Positions 52,701 through 61,543 of a DNA stretch of 64,000 nucleotides are shown piece by piece. Under the pieces are notes generated by a model. That model was not told where the DNA came from, did not search any database, and was given only the letters and a program-made list of their open reading frames with translations. Origin of the DNA: Streptomyces coelicoflavus (GTDB lineage Bacteria > Actinomycetota > Actinomycetes > Streptomycetales > Streptomycetaceae); the NCBI RefSeq assembly GCF_003112555.1, contig NZ_BEWB01000003.1, positions 558,001 to 622,000 of the forward strand, written 5' to 3'. The position numbers and the translations under genes are program-made. Numbering within the stretch: the stretch's first letter is position 1; each line of letters begins with the position of its first letter.

Positions 52701-55700
52701 GTACGGGCCGACCGAGACGACCGTGTGCGCCACCATGAGCGCCCCGCTGGCCGGCTTCGGCGTCCCGCCGATCGGCACCGCCCTGCCGGGCCTCGCCGTC
52801 CGCGTCCTCGACGCCCACCTCCAGCCCGTGCCGACCGGCGTGGTGGGGGAGCTGTACGTGTCCGGCGCGGGACTCGCCCGGGGCTACCTGGACCGGCCGG
52901 GCCTGTCCGCCGAACGTTTCGTCGCCGACCCCTTCGGCGCCCCGGGCACCCGCATGTACCGCACCGGCGACCAGGTCGCCCGGCGCGAGGACGGGCAACT
53001 GGTCTACGTAGGCCGCGCCGACCGCCAGATCAAACTGCGCGGCTTCCGCATCGAGCCCGGCGAGATCGAGGCGGCCGTCACCCGGGCCCCCGAGGTCGCC
53101 GCGAGCGCCGTCGTCGTCCGCGAGGACCGGCCCGGCGACCGCCGCGTGGTCGCCTACGCGGTGCCCGCCCCCGGCGCCACCGTCGTCCCCGGGACGCTGC
53201 GCGCCCGGCTGCGCGAGGTGCTGCCCGACCACATGGTCCCGGCCGCCGTCGTCGTCCTCGACCGGATCCCGGTCACCGTCAACGGCAAGCTGGACCAGGC
53301 AGCCCTGCCCGCCCCCCGCTACGACTCCGCCTCGGGCCGAGCCGGCGGCGACCCGGTCGAGGAACTGCTCGCCGGTGTCTTCGCCGAGGTGCTCGGCGTG
53401 GACCGGGTCGGCCCGGACGACTCCTTCTTCGACCTGGGCGGCCACTCCCTGCTCGCCATGCGCCTGGTCGCCCGGGTGGGCGCCGTGCTCGGCACGGAAC
53501 TCACCGTGCGCGAGGTCTTCGAGACACCCACCGTGCGCGCCCTCGCCCGGACCGCCGCGGGCGGCCCGCGGACCACCGGCCCCGCCCCCGGCGACCTGCC
53601 GCGCCCCGAGCGGCTGCCCCTGTCGTACGCCCAGCAGCGGCAGTGGTTCCTCGACCGCTTCGACGGCACGCACTCCGCCTACCACATCCCCATGGCGCTC
53701 CGGCTGACCGGCGCACTCGACGAGTCGGCGCTCGCCGGCGCCCTCGACTCCCTGGTCGCCCGGCACGAGAGCCTGCGCACCCTGATCGCCGAGGACGAGG
53801 ACGGCCCGTACCAGCGGATCGTGACCACCACGCCGCGCTGCGAGCGGACCCCGGTCACCGAGGACGGCCTGGACGCGGCGCTGCGCGAGGCCGTCGCCCG
53901 GCCCTTCGACCTGACCACCGAGACACCGGTGCGCGTCCACCTGTTCGCGGTCGGGCCCGACGAGCACGTCCTGCTCGTCGTGGTCCACCACATCGCCGGC
54001 GACGGCGCGTCCGTGCAGGTGCTCGCCCGCGACCTCGTCGCCGGCTACCGCTCCCTCCTCGACGGCGACACGCCCGAACAGGCGGACGCGGCACCGCAGT
54101 ACGCCGACTTCGCGCTGTGGCAGCGCTCGGCGCTCGGCACCGAGGACGACCCCGACTCCCTGCTGAGCCGCCAGCTCGACCACTGGACGGCCGCGCTCGA
54201 CGGACTGCCCGAGGAACTGGCGCTGCCCGCCGACCGGCCCCGCCCGGCCGCCGGACCGCACCGGGCGGGCCGCCACCGCCTGGAGATCCCGGCCGCCCTG
54301 CACGCCGACCTCGCCCGCAGCGCCAAGGAGCTGAGGGCCACGCCGTTCATGGTGGTGCAGGCCGCGCTCGCGGCCCTGCTCTCCCGGCTCGGCGCGGGCA
54401 CCGACATCCCGCTCGGCTCCCCCGTCGCCGGACGCTCCCACGCGTCGCTGACGGACGTGGTGGGCCTGTTCGCCAACACGCTGGTGCTGCGCACCGACGT
54501 GTCCGGCGCCCCGAGCTTCACCGCCCTCGTGGAGCGGGTGCGGGAGAGCGACCTGGCCGCGTTCGCGCACCAGGACGTGCCGTTCGAGCGGCTCGTCGAG
54601 GCGCTGCGGCCCGAGCGCTCCGCCGCCCGCCACCCGCTGTTCCAGGTGGTCCTGGAATGGGGTGACGACGACACCCGCGCCCTGGACTCCCTGCGCGAAC
54701 TGCCCTCGCTCGACGTCGCACCCCTGCACCTGACCGTGGACACGGCCAAGTTCGACCTGGTCTGGCACCTGCGCCCGCGCCACACCGCCGAGGACGCCCC
54801 GGCCGGTATCGCGGTGGACCTGGAGTACAGCGCCGACCTGTTCGACGCCGCCACCGTCGCGACCCTCGGCGACCGGCTGGTCCGGCTGCTGGGCGCCGCG
54901 CTCGCCGAGCCCGAGCGCCCGGTCACCGACCTGGACGTCCTCTTCGCCGACGAGCGGGAGCTGCTGCGCACCGACTGGGCGCACACCCCCGCCGCGCCGG
55001 GCGAGCCCCTGCGCGCCGACGACACGATCGTCGCCCGCTTCGAGGCGGCCGCCGCCGCCCGGCCCGACGCCGTCGCCGTCACGGGTGAGGACGAACAGGG
55101 CCGGCCCGTTTCCCTGACGTACGGCCAGCTCAACGCCCGGGTCAACCGGCTCGCCGCTCTCCTGCGGGAACGGGGCGCCGCGCCCGAGCGGATCGTCGCC
55201 CTCGCCCTGCCCCGGGTGAGCGACCTGGTGACGGCCGTGCTCGCGGTCCTCAAGACCGGCGCCGGCTACCTGCCGGTCGACCCGGCCTACCCCGCCGAGC
55301 GCGTGGCCCTGCTCCTCGGCGACAGCCGGCCCGTGGTCACCGTCGGTACCCGCGCCACCGCGGCCGCCCTCGGCGGCGACGACACCTGGCTCGCCCTCGA
55401 CGACGAGGACGTGGTCGCGGACCTCGCCGCACGGGACGCGGCCGACCCGCCGCCCGCCGCCGGCGCCGACCACGCCGCGTACGTCATCTACACCTCCGGC
55501 TCCACCGGCACCCCCAAGGGCGTGGTGGTCACCCACCGCAACGTGCTGCGCCTCTTCGACGCCACCGACCACTGGTTCGGCTTCGGCGCCGACGACGTGT
55601 GGACGCTCTTCCACTCCTACGCCTTCGATTTCTCGGTCTGGGAGCTGTGGGGCCCGCTGCTGCACGGCGGCCGGCTCGTGGTGGTGCCGCACGCCGTCAG

Positions 55701-58700
55701 CCGCGAGCCGAGCGCCTTCCTCGCCCTCCTGGAGCGCGAACGCGTCACGGTTCTCAACCAGACCCCGTCCGCCTTCCACGAGCTGATCCGCGCCGACGAG
55801 GCCGTGGACGGCGCCGACCTCGCGCTGCGCTACGTCGTCTTCGGCGGCGAGGCCCTCGACCCGGCCCGGCTCCTGCCCTGGTACGAGCGGCACGCCGACG
55901 ACGGCCCGCTGCTGGTCAACATGTACGGCATCACCGAGACCACCGTGCACGTCACCCACCGGGCGCTCGGCGCCGACGAGGTGCGGGCCGGAGGGGCGGC
56001 CGGCGCCATCGGCGTCGGCATCCCCGACCTCGGGGTGCACGTCCTCGACGAACGGCTGCGGCCCGTGCCGCCCGGCGTCGTGGGCGAGATGTACGTCTCC
56101 GGCGCGGGCGTCGCCCGCGGTTACGCCCACCGCCCGGGCCTGACCTCGGGCCGCTTCGTCGCCGACCCGTTCGGCGCGCCCGGCACCCGCATGTACCGCT
56201 CCGGCGACCTGGCCCGGCGGCGCCCCGACGGCTCGCTCGACTACCTCGGCCGGTCCGACGCCCAGGTGAAGGTGCGCGGCTTCCGCATGGAACTCGGCGA
56301 GATCGAGGCGGCACTGCTCGCCCAGGACCCGGTGGCCCAGGCCGCCGTCGTGGTCCGCGAGGACACCCCCGGCGACCAGCGCCTGGTGGCCTACGTGGTC
56401 ACCGGGGACGGCACGGCACCGACGTCGGCGACCGCGTTGCGCGACGCGGTGGCCGGGACCCTGCCCGCCCACATGGTGCCCTCCGCCGTGGTCGTGCTCG
56501 ACCGGCTCCCGCTGACCGTCAACGGCAAGCTCGACCGCAAGGCGCTGCCCGCCCCGCAGGCCCCCGCCCGCACGGCGGGCCGCGCCCCCGCGAACCCGGC
56601 CGAGCACCTCGTCGCGGACGCCTTCGCCGAGGCGCTCGGCGTGGACCGGGTCGGCGTGGACGACTCCTTCTTCGACCTGGGCGGCCACTCGCTGCTCGCG
56701 ATGCGCCTGGTCGCCCGGGTACGGGCGGCGCTGGGCGCCGACCTCGGCGTGCGCGACCTGTTCGAGTCGCCGACCCCCGCCGCCCTCGCCCGCCGCGCCG
56801 CGGACGCCACGGGCGCGGGACGGCCCGCACCGACCGCGCGCCCGCGCACCGCCCAGGTTCCGCTCTCGTACGCCCAGCAGCGCCTGTGGGTGCTCGAGCG
56901 GCTCGGCGGACACGACGGGGCGTACAACATCCCGATCGCGCTGCGCCTGACCGGCACCGTCGACGCGGACCGGCTGCGCGAGGCGCTCGGCGACGTGGTG
57001 GCACGGCACGAGAGCCTGCGCACCCTCGTCGACGACCGGGGCGGCGACGGTGCCGACGCCTGGCTGCGGGTGCTGCCCGAGGCCCGGGTCGACCTGCCGG
57101 TCGTACCGGTGCGGCCCGAGGACCTGGACGAGCGCGTCGAGGCGGGCGCCGCGGCCGGCTTCGACCTGACCGGCGAAGTGCCGATCCGGGCCCGGCTGTT
57201 CGCGGTCGGACCCGACGAGCACGTGCTGCTCGTCGTGGTCCACCACATCGCGGGCGACGGCACCTCCATGCCGGTCCTCGCCAGGGACCTCGCGACCGCC
57301 TACGCGGCCCGCCTCGACGGCGCGGCCCCCGCCTGGGAGCCGCTGCCGGTGCAGTACGCCGACTACGCGCGGTGGCAGCGCGAGTTCCTCGGCGACGAGG
57401 CGGCCGACGGCGCCGCCGGGAGCGCAGGCGGGAGCGGGACCGGCGGCGACGGCACCGAGATGTCGCGTCAACTCGGCTACTGGAGCGACGCGCTGAGCGG
57501 GCTGCCCGAGGAGCTGACGCTGCCCGCCGACCGGCCCCGCCCGGCCGTCGGACCGCACCGCGCGGGCCGGGAGACCTTCGAGGTGCCCGAGGAGCTGTAC
57601 CGGCGGGTGGGCCGCGTGGCCCGCGAGCTGCGGGCCACGCCGTTCATGGTGGTGCAGGCCGCGCTCGCGGCGCTGCTCTCCCGGCTCGGCGCGGGCACCG
57701 ACATCCCGCTCGGCTCCCCGGTGGTCTCGCGCTCCGACGCGTCGCTGGCCGACGTGGTCGGCTTCTTCGTCAACACGCTGGTGCTGCGCACCGACGTGTC
57801 CGGCGACCCGAGCTTCACCGCACTGGTGGACCGGGTGCGGGAGAGCGACCTGGCCGCGTTCGCGCACCAGGACGTGCCGTTCGAGCGGCTCGTCGAGGCG
57901 CTGCGCCCCGAGCGGTCCGCCGCCCGCCACCCGCTGTTCCAGGTGGCGCTCAGCCTCGACAGCGCGGGCGGCACTGCGCTCGCCGAGGCCGGGCGGATGC
58001 CCGGACTGACCGTCGAGCCCCGGCCGGTCGCGCCGTCCGTCGCCAAGTTCGACCTCACCTTCACCCTCACCGAGCGGCTCGGCGCCGACGGCACACCGGT
58101 CGACTGGAGCGGCGGCGTCGAGTACAGCGCCGACATGTTCGACGCGCCGACGGTGGGACGCCTCGCCCGCCGTCTGGTGCGGTTCCTGGACGTCCTCACC
58201 GCGCGGCCGGAGGCACCCGTCTCGGCCCACGACGTCCTGGTGGACGGCGAACGCGAGCGGATCCTCGGCAGCTGGCTGGAGACCCCCGCGCCGGTCGCCC
58301 CGGCGAACCTGCCCGACGCCGTCGCCCGCCACGCGGCCGAGCGGCCGGACGCCCCCGCCGTCACCTTCCGGGACACCACGCTCTCGTACGCCGAACTGGA
58401 CGCGCGAGCCAACCGCTTCGCGCACGCCCTGCTGGCCCGAGGGGTCACCCCCGAGGCACGCGTCGGCGTTCTGATGGAGCGCTCGGACACGCTGGCCGTC
58501 ACCCTGCTCGGCATCGTCAAGGCGGGCTGCGGCTACGTCCCGCTCGCCCCCGCCAACCCGGACGAGCGCCTGGAGTGGCTGCTCGACCAGGTGCAGGCAC
58601 CGCTGCTCGTCGTGGACGAGGCGTGCCGCGAGCGGGCCGAAGGGCTGGACCTGCGGGCCGAGCTGATGGACGCCGGGGCCGACGTCTCGCACCTGCCGGC

Positions 58701-61542
58701 CACCGCGCCCGCCACCCGGGTGGACCCGCGCGGGCTCGCCTACCTGATGTTCACTTCCGGCTCCAGCGGGCTGCCCAAGGGCGTGGCCATCTGCCACGGC
58801 GACATCGTCCAGCTCGCCGCCGACCGCTGCTGGGACGGCGTCACCGACCGGGTGCCGCTGCACTCCCCGCACGCCTGGGACGCCTCGATCCTGGAGTTCT
58901 GGGTGCCGCTCGTGCGCGGCGGCGAGGTGCTGATCGTGCCGCCCGGCGACCTGGACGTGAGCGACCTGCGCACGCTGATCGCGGACTCCGGCATCACCTC
59001 GCTGTTCCTGACCGCCGGCCTGTTCCGGGTGCTCGGCCAGGAGATCCCCGAGGCGTTCGCCGCCCTGCGTCAGGTCGCCACCGGCGGCGACGTGGTCTCC
59101 GGCACGGCCGTGCGCCGCATCCTCGAGCACGCACCGCACCTCAGGGTCGTCAACGCCTACGGTCCGACCGAGGTGACCGTGATGGCGCTGTCCCACCGCG
59201 TCGACCCGGACGCGCTCGACCCGCGCTCGCACAGCGTGCCCATCGGCCGCTCCCTGGACGCCATGCGGCACTACGTCCTCGACGACGCGCTGCGACCCGT
59301 GCCGCCCGGCGTCACCGGCGAGCTGTACGCGGCGGGGGCGGGACTGGCCCGCTGCTACTGGAACCGGCCCGACCTCACCTCCGACCGGTTCGTCGCCGAC
59401 CCGTACGGCCCGCCCGGCACCCGGATGTACCGCACCGGCGACCTCGCGCGCTGGACGGCAGCGGGGACCGTCGAGTTCGCCGGCCGCGCCGACGAGCAGG
59501 TCAAACTGCGCGGCTTCCGGATCGAACTCGGCGAGATCGAGTCCGCGCTGGCCGCCGGCCCCGGCGTCACCGCCTGCGCGGTGATCGTCCGCGAGGACCG
59601 GCCCGGCGACAAGCGCCTGGTCGCCTACACGGTGGCCGGGCCCGGCTACGACCGGGTGGAACTCGGCGCCCGCCTGGGCCGCACCCTGCCCGACTACATG
59701 GTGCCCGCGGCGATCGTCGAACTGACCGAGCTGCCGCTCACCGCGATCGGCAAGCTGGACCGCAAGGCGCTGCCCGCGCCCGAGTTCGGCAGCGCGGGCG
59801 GCCGGACGGCCCGGAACACCGAGGAGGAGATCCTCGTCCGGCTCTTCGCCCAGGTGCTCGGCCTGCCCCCGGAGTCCGTCGACGCCGACAGCGCCTTCTT
59901 CGACCTCGGCGGCGACTCCATCATGGCCATCCAGCTGGTCAGTGCCGCCCGCCGGGAGGGCCTCGCCATCACCGGCGCGGACGTCTTCACCCACCGCACC
60001 GTCGCCGAACTGGCCCGCGCCGCCGCCGCGGCCGGGGCCCCGGAGCAGGGCGAGCCCGACGAGCCCGTCGGCGCACTGCCCGCCTGGCCGATGCTGCACT
60101 GGCTGGCCGAACGGCAGGTCCCGGTGGACCGGTTCAACCAGACCACCGTGCTCAACGCCCCGGCCGCACTCGACCTGGACCGGCTGCACGCCCTGGTCGG
60201 CGCGCTGCTCACCCGCCACGACAGCCTCCGGCTCAAGGTGGCCGTCGACGATCCCGCCGACGCCGCCGGCTGGCACGTGGAGATCCCCGCCCCGGACGCC
60301 GTACGCGCCGCGGACCGGGTGCTGCGGGTGGACGCGGCGGCGCTGACGCGGAGCGAACTCGACGACGCCGTGCGGGAACACGGCGCGGCGGCCGTCGGGC
60401 GGCTCGACCCCGCCGCGGGCGCCATGGTGGAGATCGTCTGGTTCGACCGGGCCGAGCGGCCGGGCCTGCTCCTGGTCGCCGTCAACCACCTGGCGATCGA
60501 CGGAGTGTCCTGGCGCATCCTGCTGCCGGACCTGTTCCGGGCCTGGGACGACCTCCTGGCCGGCCGGGAGCCGTCGCTCGACGCCGGCGGCACCTCACTG
60601 CGCCGCTGGGCGCAGCGGGCCGCCGAACGCGCCCGGTCACCTCGCACCCTGGCCGAACTCGACCACTGGACCGGCACACTGCGCGGCGGCCCCGTTCTCG
60701 GCGCCCGCCCGCTGGACGCGGCCGTGGACGTGCTCGCCACCGCGGGACGGCTGCGCCGCACCCTGCCGGCCGAGGTCACCGGGCACCTGCTCACCACCGC
60801 CCCGGCCGTGGTCGGCGCGGGCGTGGACGACGTGCTGCTCGCCGGCCTCGCGCTGGCCGAGGCCCGCAGGCGCCGCGACCCGCACACCGCCGTCCTGATC
60901 GACGTGGAGAGCCACGGCCGCGAACGCGACGGAGCCATGGACCTGTCCCGCACCACGGGCTGGTTCACCGCCCTGTACCCGGTGCTCCTGGACACCGCCG
61001 GCGTCGACCTCGACGAGGCGCTCGCGGGCGGCCATGCCGCCGGAACCGTCCTCAAGCACGTCAAGGAGCAACTGCGGGCGGTGCCGGCACAGGGCCTGGG
61101 CTACGGCCTGCTGCGCCACCTCAACCCGGAGACCGCCGCCGCCTTCGACGGGCTGCGCACCGCCGGGATCGGCTTCAACTACCTGGGCCGGTTCGTGGCC
61201 GGCGAGACCGGCGACTGGTCGGTCGCCGCGGGGGCGCCGCGCCCCGAGGGCGAGGACCCGGCGACCCCGCTGGCCCACGCCGTCGAGATCAACGCCTACG
61301 TCGAGGAGAGCGCCGAGGGACCGCGCCTCGGCGCGACGTGGACGTACGCCCCCGGTGTCCTCACCGAGGACGAGGTCGCCGCGCTCGCCGACGGCTGGTT
61401 CGAGGCGCTGACCGCCCTCACGGAGCACGCCCAGCGGCCCGACGCCGGCGGTCTGACCCCGACCGACGTGGGGCTTATAGAGATCACACAGAGCGAGATT
61501 GAAGAGTTCGAGGACGAACTGGCCTCGGACTGGGAGATATGA
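40720..61542 (+). CDS. Six-module non-ribosomal peptide synthetase (about 6,940 aa)
   Basis: One uninterrupted frame of 20.8 kb. Domain order: starter-type C, A, T / C, truncated A, T / C, A, T, T, E / C, A, T / C, A, T / C, A, T, E. The predicted chain is acyl-Gly-X2-D-Asp-aromatic-Thr-D-X6, handed to the next protein. Carrier serines lie at residues about 981, 1621, 2671, 2743, 4243, 5324 and 6400. The C-terminus after E2 ([20 protein letters not shown]) resembles a donor communication (COM) helix. The start is uncertain: GTG 40720 has GGGAG only one base upstream, TTG 40729 has better spacing, and an upstream GTG at 40675 is open too. No thioesterase, MbtH, regulator or exporter lies in the window. 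It is transcribed apart from the SDR. Product not recognised. Confidence 0.95.
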   Translation: MSRLALSEVRNEVRLPVTAAQLGVWVAQRLTPESPLYQCAVHFDSAPLDIEVLRDSVALAVAETEALRARFGDDGEVHQVVAGAVDAPVDVVDLRAADDPEAAARAWMDQDLATVPDLEAGPLFRHALLVLSDERHFFYLRYHHIVLDGFGQTRYLGRLARIYTALLGGEQPDPARPRGLDVLVAEERAYQDSTHHANDRALVLERLAGVEERQSLTEGVAGASPRALRLSTVLPSELTGALTAVGHWPAVIAAATAVYHHRMLSVDDVVLGIPVAARRTPAALATPSMLANDLPLRLTVGPGATFTELVRTVRTELGVLLRAQRLRREELHGARELTGTDAALFGTAVNAMSFDARVRFGEALLTPRQLSNGPVADLAMATYGDPADGEVVLEIAANPALYTEDGLRAHQERFLRLLGSLADAPDALVGRAALLDTATAELLLHAPNDTAGEVPGALVDLFERQAAATPDAVALCADETLTYAELDARANRLARLLAERGTGPETLVGVALPRTAGLVVTLLAVLKTGGAYLPVDPEHPADRRAMVLEDAAPGLLVTTTGTEIPDGVPALLLDTVDLRAGDASPLGRPQDPRSTAYVIYTSGSTGRPKGVVLERSAMDNFLQAMALAVPVDATDRLLAVTTVSFDIAVLEIFQPLLAGARVVLASRDEVLDPDALRAVVEREGITVMQATPSLWQPLIETRPEVFAGVRVLTGGEALPQSLADPLAEHAANVTNMYGPTETTVWSMTAPVAPDGGPVTLGAPILNTQVYVLDGALRPVPAGYSGELYIAGHGVARGYRGRPGLTAERFVANPYGPGRIYRTGDLVRREHDGSFTYLSRLDHQVKVRGFRIELGDIEAALLAHPPVERAAVLMREDRPGDKRLVAYVVSPQGDSPALREHLAGTLPEYMVPGAVVVLDALPLTPNGKLDRRALPAPVRVALSDGRAPRTDLEARLCALYATVLGVESVTVDDDFFTIGGTSLSATRVVSRAALEGLTVSVRDLFRARTVARLAPACTVGGPASGTAVATELPAALPQAELAGLLTGPGVVEVLPLTPLQDGIVVHSLTTDEDRHVYSVRVSLDLDGDVDAERLRAAVGTVVARHPVLRSAIAHENVSRPVLVVHAEATVPWRVHDLRGRADRLDAVLRAESAEPFDLAAAPLLRAALLRLDEGWRLVVTGHHAVLDGWSVPVLLGEVLRAYAGGDPGAEPRPYRDHLAWLAAQDHEESAAAWGEALTGVRPTLVGAAHGPAEEAVRLEGALDAATTAGVTRAARDLGVTVNSLVQAAWSVALRELTGRDDVVFGITAAGRSAEVPGSAGMIGLFVNTVPLRARPGSGRTLAELARSVQDDQADLLAHQYLPLVDVQRAAGVSSLFDTVVAFQNYPVDRAALDATAREGGLVAGDADVTDVNHYPLTLTAVPGERLTARLVCRPHLFDPAAAQTLLDRFTGTLATLADAPATLVGELVPDRGPAAAEDVRDLAELRGFRFDPAEVEAVLAAHPDVVRAAAVVREDAPGERRLVGYVVPRHGVTVDVPALRDAVAAELPDYMVPSVLVTLDTLPPAPGGGVDRRALPVPVIAGTAPRAPQTPAQELLCELYAEVLGLDDVGIDDDFFALGGDSILGFRLLSRARARGVSFGFRDMFELRTVAALAEVCSAYEPVAAPAAITLPVSADEAARLAAEPGVEAVLPLSPNQQGLLFHHAFDDADADPYTLQVVLDFAAPLDPARLSAALDRVLLRHEALRVSFRSTEEQGSVQLVHEAPAVPVREADAADDAAFAALLDEDRATRFDLSRPPLVRAAAVRRADGTGSLVLTMHHIVVDGWSLPIVAQDLFAAYADPDAVPGTAGPARYRDHLAWLDGTDRAASLDVWRTALAEVTEPSRVATGHGDRVLEPVRQEHLLSAADTTALAVAARRHGVTVNTLVQAAWAVVLRGLTGRDEALFGVTVAGRPAELEGAGDLVGLFINTVPLSVRLDAGEALGDLAVRLGREQSALLDHHHVALGDIQRALGMGELFDTLLSFENYPLDPAGITARARAAGLDLADARVRDGSHFAISVVVEPGERMRLRVRHQPQLVDEVTAQAAGAELLATLRAFASAPGLPLGRLARLEEDRHVAAAATPAANATPATNATPGTQATPAANATPATNATLPALFAAQVARTPDAPAVLAGGESLTYRQLDRRSNALAAELVAHGAGPGSLVAVLLPRSVDLMVALLGVLKSGAAYVPVDPAYPADRIAVILEDSAPALAVTADPALVPAGLATVRPTAAEADGTGRAPRPEDAAYVIFTSGSTGRPKGVVVEHRALGAYAARAATAYPDAAGTALAHTSVSFDLTITCLYTPLVAGGQVHIAELPDAIGAARPTFLKGTPSHLRLLGTLPDEVSPTGTLVLGGEALRGEMLADWRAAHPDATVVNAYGPTEATVNAMEFRIAPGEPLADGPVPIGRAFPYARVHLLDSGLRPVRPGARGELYLAGEGLARGYLGLPGQTSHRFVADPFGPAGSRMYRTGDLARLRPDGMIEYLGRVDDQVKVRGFRIELGEVEAAAEAVPGVRRAAAAVRGTAGEPRLVGYLVASGEVRTADVEARMRAVLPAYMVPAAFVVLDELPLTPNGKVDRAALPEPAATAGTAAGRTASGHLEEPLLALFRDVLGREDVGVDDDFFALGGDSIMSIQLVGRARAAGVRFSARHVFEHRTPAGLAAALGGGERPLVRRLVGLFRDVLGREDVGVDDDFFALGGDSIMSIQLVGRARAAGVRFSARHVFEHRTPAGLAAALGEQGPREAGAAAVPGPREAGAAAVPGPRNAPLLPLMSRLVTRGRFDQYHQSVTLTLPPTTREHLAAALGALVERHEALRMRVANGEGFTVEPVDDGSAFADALLTRVDAAPDTTDEEATALAAAHTAAARDGLDPAAGRMLRAVWIDRGPRRPGRLLLVVHHLAVDGVSWRILAPDLAEAWTAVTEGRRPELGPVGTSLAQWAGAVTALPADDAAHWRELLATEDPLLGDRPLDPARDLRGDAGRRTVRVPADVTGALLGSLPAAFHAGPDDVLLTALAAAVPLWRGDRAGLLVDVESHGRHEELVPDADLSRTVGWFTVTHPVRLDTATAGPDAVLAGTDAAGDALRAVKEQLRTTPRHGVGHGLARYSDPATAAEFAALPEAQIGFNYLGRVSLAGALAPGWELAAVGADDAPDVPLSHTVEVNVAAHEGPGGTELVATWTWARALVADADAARLADLWDSALRGLAAHGQRPDAGGRTPSDLLVTLTQEEIRELEADPDVADLLPLAPLQEGLLFHHQYGDGADDPYISQLRVELTGALDRTRLRAAAAEVQRRHPALRAAFRRTAQGTPVQVVLAHPPLDFTEVALTDRGELDAVCAADRHRGFDITAAPLIRWTLASLGEHHTLVATAHHSVRDGWSMPIVMRDLMAHYLGDPLPQARPHRAHLDWLARQDRTAAEAAWGEALAGLDGGTLLSTGPAPAGQEPGRLDLTVDGLDVRAAARRLGVTVNTLVQSAWLLLVARLTGRDDVVTGTTVSGRPADLPGATDMVGLFANTVPLRATLRADESVGDFARRLQLEQARLTDHHHLGLVEIRRLAGHGELFDTSMVFENYPLDVDALTAVARRAGLEAGEVAHHAVTHYALAMEAGPSADGLRLRIHHRTDVLGPEQAAQIAELLPRLLRTVVSDPATPVGRIPGYAPDALLALGEGPEDSGDPRTWPELFLDRVRRTPDAPAVVSGTQTLTFGELAARAGALARLLAEAGVDTEKRVGLVLPRSVDLVVALHAVALAGGAFVPVDPAHPAERIAQTLTDAAPVLVLTTTGTAVPATGAPRLDVDTLDLTGETLVRPVRAGQAAYVIYTSGSTGRPKGVVVTHAGIPGLARAQKAGFDVDESARVLQFASPGFDASVSEVAVTLLAGACLVVAPREELLPGAPLARTVAAHGVTHATLPPAALRELRPDDLPTLRSLAVAGEQCPPQVAEVWSAGRRVINAYGPTETTVCATMSAPLAGFGVPPIGTALPGLAVRVLDAHLQPVPTGVVGELYVSGAGLARGYLDRPGLSAERFVADPFGAPGTRMYRTGDQVARREDGQLVYVGRADRQIKLRGFRIEPGEIEAAVTRAPEVAASAVVVREDRPGDRRVVAYAVPAPGATVVPGTLRARLREVLPDHMVPAAVVVLDRIPVTVNGKLDQAALPAPRYDSASGRAGGDPVEELLAGVFAEVLGVDRVGPDDSFFDLGGHSLLAMRLVARVGAVLGTELTVREVFETPTVRALARTAAGGPRTTGPAPGDLPRPERLPLSYAQQRQWFLDRFDGTHSAYHIPMALRLTGALDESALAGALDSLVARHESLRTLIAEDEDGPYQRIVTTTPRCERTPVTEDGLDAALREAVARPFDLTTETPVRVHLFAVGPDEHVLLVVVHHIAGDGASVQVLARDLVAGYRSLLDGDTPEQADAAPQYADFALWQRSALGTEDDPDSLLSRQLDHWTAALDGLPEELALPADRPRPAAGPHRAGRHRLEIPAALHADLARSAKELRATPFMVVQAALAALLSRLGAGTDIPLGSPVAGRSHASLTDVVGLFANTLVLRTDVSGAPSFTALVERVRESDLAAFAHQDVPFERLVEALRPERSAARHPLFQVVLEWGDDDTRALDSLRELPSLDVAPLHLTVDTAKFDLVWHLRPRHTAEDAPAGIAVDLEYSADLFDAATVATLGDRLVRLLGAALAEPERPVTDLDVLFADERELLRTDWAHTPAAPGEPLRADDTIVARFEAAAAARPDAVAVTGEDEQGRPVSLTYGQLNARVNRLAALLRERGAAPERIVALALPRVSDLVTAVLAVLKTGAGYLPVDPAYPAERVALLLGDSRPVVTVGTRATAAALGGDDTWLALDDEDVVADLAARDAADPPPAAGADHAAYVIYTSGSTGTPKGVVVTHRNVLRLFDATDHWFGFGADDVWTLFHSYAFDFSVWELWGPLLHGGRLVVVPHAVSREPSAFLALLERERVTVLNQTPSAFHELIRADEAVDGADLALRYVVFGGEALDPARLLPWYERHADDGPLLVNMYGITETTVHVTHRALGADEVRAGGAAGAIGVGIPDLGVHVLDERLRPVPPGVVGEMYVSGAGVARGYAHRPGLTSGRFVADPFGAPGTRMYRSGDLARRRPDGSLDYLGRSDAQVKVRGFRMELGEIEAALLAQDPVAQAAVVVREDTPGDQRLVAYVVTGDGTAPTSATALRDAVAGTLPAHMVPSAVVVLDRLPLTVNGKLDRKALPAPQAPARTAGRAPANPAEHLVADAFAEALGVDRVGVDDSFFDLGGHSLLAMRLVARVRAALGADLGVRDLFESPTPAALARRAADATGAGRPAPTARPRTAQVPLSYAQQRLWVLERLGGHDGAYNIPIALRLTGTVDADRLREALGDVVARHESLRTLVDDRGGDGADAWLRVLPEARVDLPVVPVRPEDLDERVEAGAAAGFDLTGEVPIRARLFAVGPDEHVLLVVVHHIAGDGTSMPVLARDLATAYAARLDGAAPAWEPLPVQYADYARWQREFLGDEAADGAAGSAGGSGTGGDGTEMSRQLGYWSDALSGLPEELTLPADRPRPAVGPHRAGRETFEVPEELYRRVGRVARELRATPFMVVQAALAALLSRLGAGTDIPLGSPVVSRSDASLADVVGFFVNTLVLRTDVSGDPSFTALVDRVRESDLAAFAHQDVPFERLVEALRPERSAARHPLFQVALSLDSAGGTALAEAGRMPGLTVEPRPVAPSVAKFDLTFTLTERLGADGTPVDWSGGVEYSADMFDAPTVGRLARRLVRFLDVLTARPEAPVSAHDVLVDGERERILGSWLETPAPVAPANLPDAVARHAAERPDAPAVTFRDTTLSYAELDARANRFAHALLARGVTPEARVGVLMERSDTLAVTLLGIVKAGCGYVPLAPANPDERLEWLLDQVQAPLLVVDEACRERAEGLDLRAELMDAGADVSHLPATAPATRVDPRGLAYLMFTSGSSGLPKGVAICHGDIVQLAADRCWDGVTDRVPLHSPHAWDASILEFWVPLVRGGEVLIVPPGDLDVSDLRTLIADSGITSLFLTAGLFRVLGQEIPEAFAALRQVATGGDVVSGTAVRRILEHAPHLRVVNAYGPTEVTVMALSHRVDPDALDPRSHSVPIGRSLDAMRHYVLDDALRPVPPGVTGELYAAGAGLARCYWNRPDLTSDRFVADPYGPPGTRMYRTGDLARWTAAGTVEFAGRADEQVKLRGFRIELGEIESALAAGPGVTACAVIVREDRPGDKRLVAYTVAGPGYDRVELGARLGRTLPDYMVPAAIVELTELPLTAIGKLDRKALPAPEFGSAGGRTARNTEEEILVRLFAQVLGLPPESVDADSAFFDLGGDSIMAIQLVSAARREGLAITGADVFTHRTVAELARAAAAAGAPEQGEPDEPVGALPAWPMLHWLAERQVPVDRFNQTTVLNAPAALDLDRLHALVGALLTRHDSLRLKVAVDDPADAAGWHVEIPAPDAVRAADRVLRVDAAALTRSELDDAVREHGAAAVGRLDPAAGAMVEIVWFDRAERPGLLLVAVNHLAIDGVSWRILLPDLFRAWDDLLAGREPSLDAGGTSLRRWAQRAAERARSPRTLAELDHWTGTLRGGPVLGARPLDAAVDVLATAGRLRRTLPAEVTGHLLTTAPAVVGAGVDDVLLAGLALAEARRRRDPHTAVLIDVESHGRERDGAMDLSRTTGWFTALYPVLLDTAGVDLDEALAGGHAAGTVLKHVKEQLRAVPAQGLGYGLLRHLNPETAAAFDGLRTAGIGFNYLGRFVAGETGDWSVAAGAPRPEGEDPATPLAHAVEINAYVEESAEGPRLGATWTYAPGVLTEDEVAALADGWFEALTALTEHAQRPDAGGLTPTDVGLIEITQSEIEEFEDELASDWEI
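40740..43770 (+). other. NRPS module 1: starter C - A (Gly) - T
   Basis: The first C domain begins near the protein N-terminus with [14 protein letters not shown] and carries [11 protein letters not shown] (41137-41170), closer to initiating C domains such as EntF or lipopeptide starters than to internal ones. It probably acylates the first residue. The A domain (about 42080-43520) gives the ten-residue code D-I-L-Q-L-G-M-V-W-K, read by eye against PheA. That is the known glycine pattern (DILQ-G--WK). The T domain reads [10 protein letters not shown], with Thr in place of the usual Asp or His before the carrier Ser (codon 43660). The acyl group is unknown; fatty acid and aryl acid are both possible. 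Confidence 0.85.
43840..45690 (+). other. NRPS module 2: C - truncated A - T
   Basis: The C domain has an intact HHAVLDGWS (44260-44286). After it, only about 110 residues of an A domain remain (about 45130-45455). They correspond to the C-terminal subdomain from motif A8 ([14 protein letters not shown]) to A10. The whole N-terminal subdomain with motifs A1-A7 is missing, and the catalytic Lys of A10 is lost (GGGVDRRAL instead of NGKLDRRAL). The reading frame is open throughout, so this is a clean deletion and not a frameshift. The T domain is intact ([11 protein letters not shown], Ser codon 45580). The module cannot activate an amino acid itself. Confidence 0.88.
47080..47169 (+). repeat. 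18-bp tandem repeat in the C-A linker of NRPS module 3
   Basis: Five in-frame 18-bp units encode [24 protein letters not shown] and ATPATN. Units 1 and 4 are identical, as are 2 and 5, so the array grew by a 54-bp duplication step. Confidence 0.95.
48661..49056 (+). repeat. Tandem duplication of the carrier (T) domain in module 3
   Basis: The block 48661-48840 recurs at 48877-49056 (period 216 bp, 72 residues) with only about ten differences, nearly all synonymous. Both copies use codons such as GAT, TTG, CGT and GGG that are rare in the surrounding NRPS sequence. Both carry an intact GGDS carrier site. Confidence 0.95.
49062..49127 (+). repeat. 33-bp tandem repeat between T and E of module 3
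   Basis: Two in-frame 33-bp units encode [11 protein letters not shown] twice, followed by a partial third (GPRNA). They lengthen the linker between the second carrier and the epimerisation domain. Confidence 0.88.
50560..53560 (+). other. NRPS module 4: C - A (aromatic-type) - T
   Basis: The C domain starts [16 protein letters not shown], the form typical after an E domain (D-donor, L-acceptor type), and has HHSVRDGWS. The A domain (about 51880-53310) reads D-A-S-T-A-A-A-V-C-K, closest to Phe/Tyr-type codes, so an aromatic residue is likely but not sure. The T domain is [11 protein letters not shown] (Ser codon 53446). No epimerase, so an L residue. Confidence 0.8.
53600..56810 (+). other. 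NRPS module 5: C - A (Thr) - T
   Basis: The C domain is of the L-donor type ([16 protein letters not shown]) with HHIAGDGAS. The A domain (about 55010-56540) reads D-F-W-N-V-G-M-V-H-K, the canonical threonine code. The T domain is [11 protein letters not shown] (Ser codon 56689). A Thr at this place could supply the hydroxyl for later macrolactone closure. Confidence 0.88.
54328..54649 (+). repeat. Long near-identical block shared by the C domains of modules 5 and 6 (copy 1)
   Basis: The stretch 54328-54649 recurs at 57625-57946 with the same length (322 bp) and near identity, including third codon positions. It covers the middle to late part of each C domain. Confidence 0.85.
56850..61450 (+). 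other. NRPS module 6: C - A (unassigned) - T - E
   Basis: The C domain ([25 protein letters not shown]) is very similar to that of module 5. The A domain (about 58290-59770) has a variant A3 motif [11 protein letters not shown] and the code D-A-L-F-A-G-A-V-M-K, which I cannot assign. The T domain is [11 protein letters not shown] (Ser codon 59917). The E domain has [10 protein letters not shown], that is, Asn for the first His of the HHxxxDG motif with the second, catalytic His kept. If active, residue 6 is D. Confidence 0.8.
57625..57946 (+). repeat. Long near-identical block shared by the C domains of modules 5 and 6 (copy 2)
   Basis: Second copy of the 322-bp block. Differences concentrate in one short patch (around 57718-57770), suggesting gene conversion between modules. 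Confidence 0.85.
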
Positions 61543-61543
61543 A

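Noticed and set aside
42880..60489. Minus-strand open frame of 5,869 codons antisense to the NRPS
   Set aside because: Caused by the extreme third-position G/C bias of the NRPS gene, which removes stop codons from the complementary frame. The translation is His/Arg/Gly/Val-rich low-complexity text with no domains.
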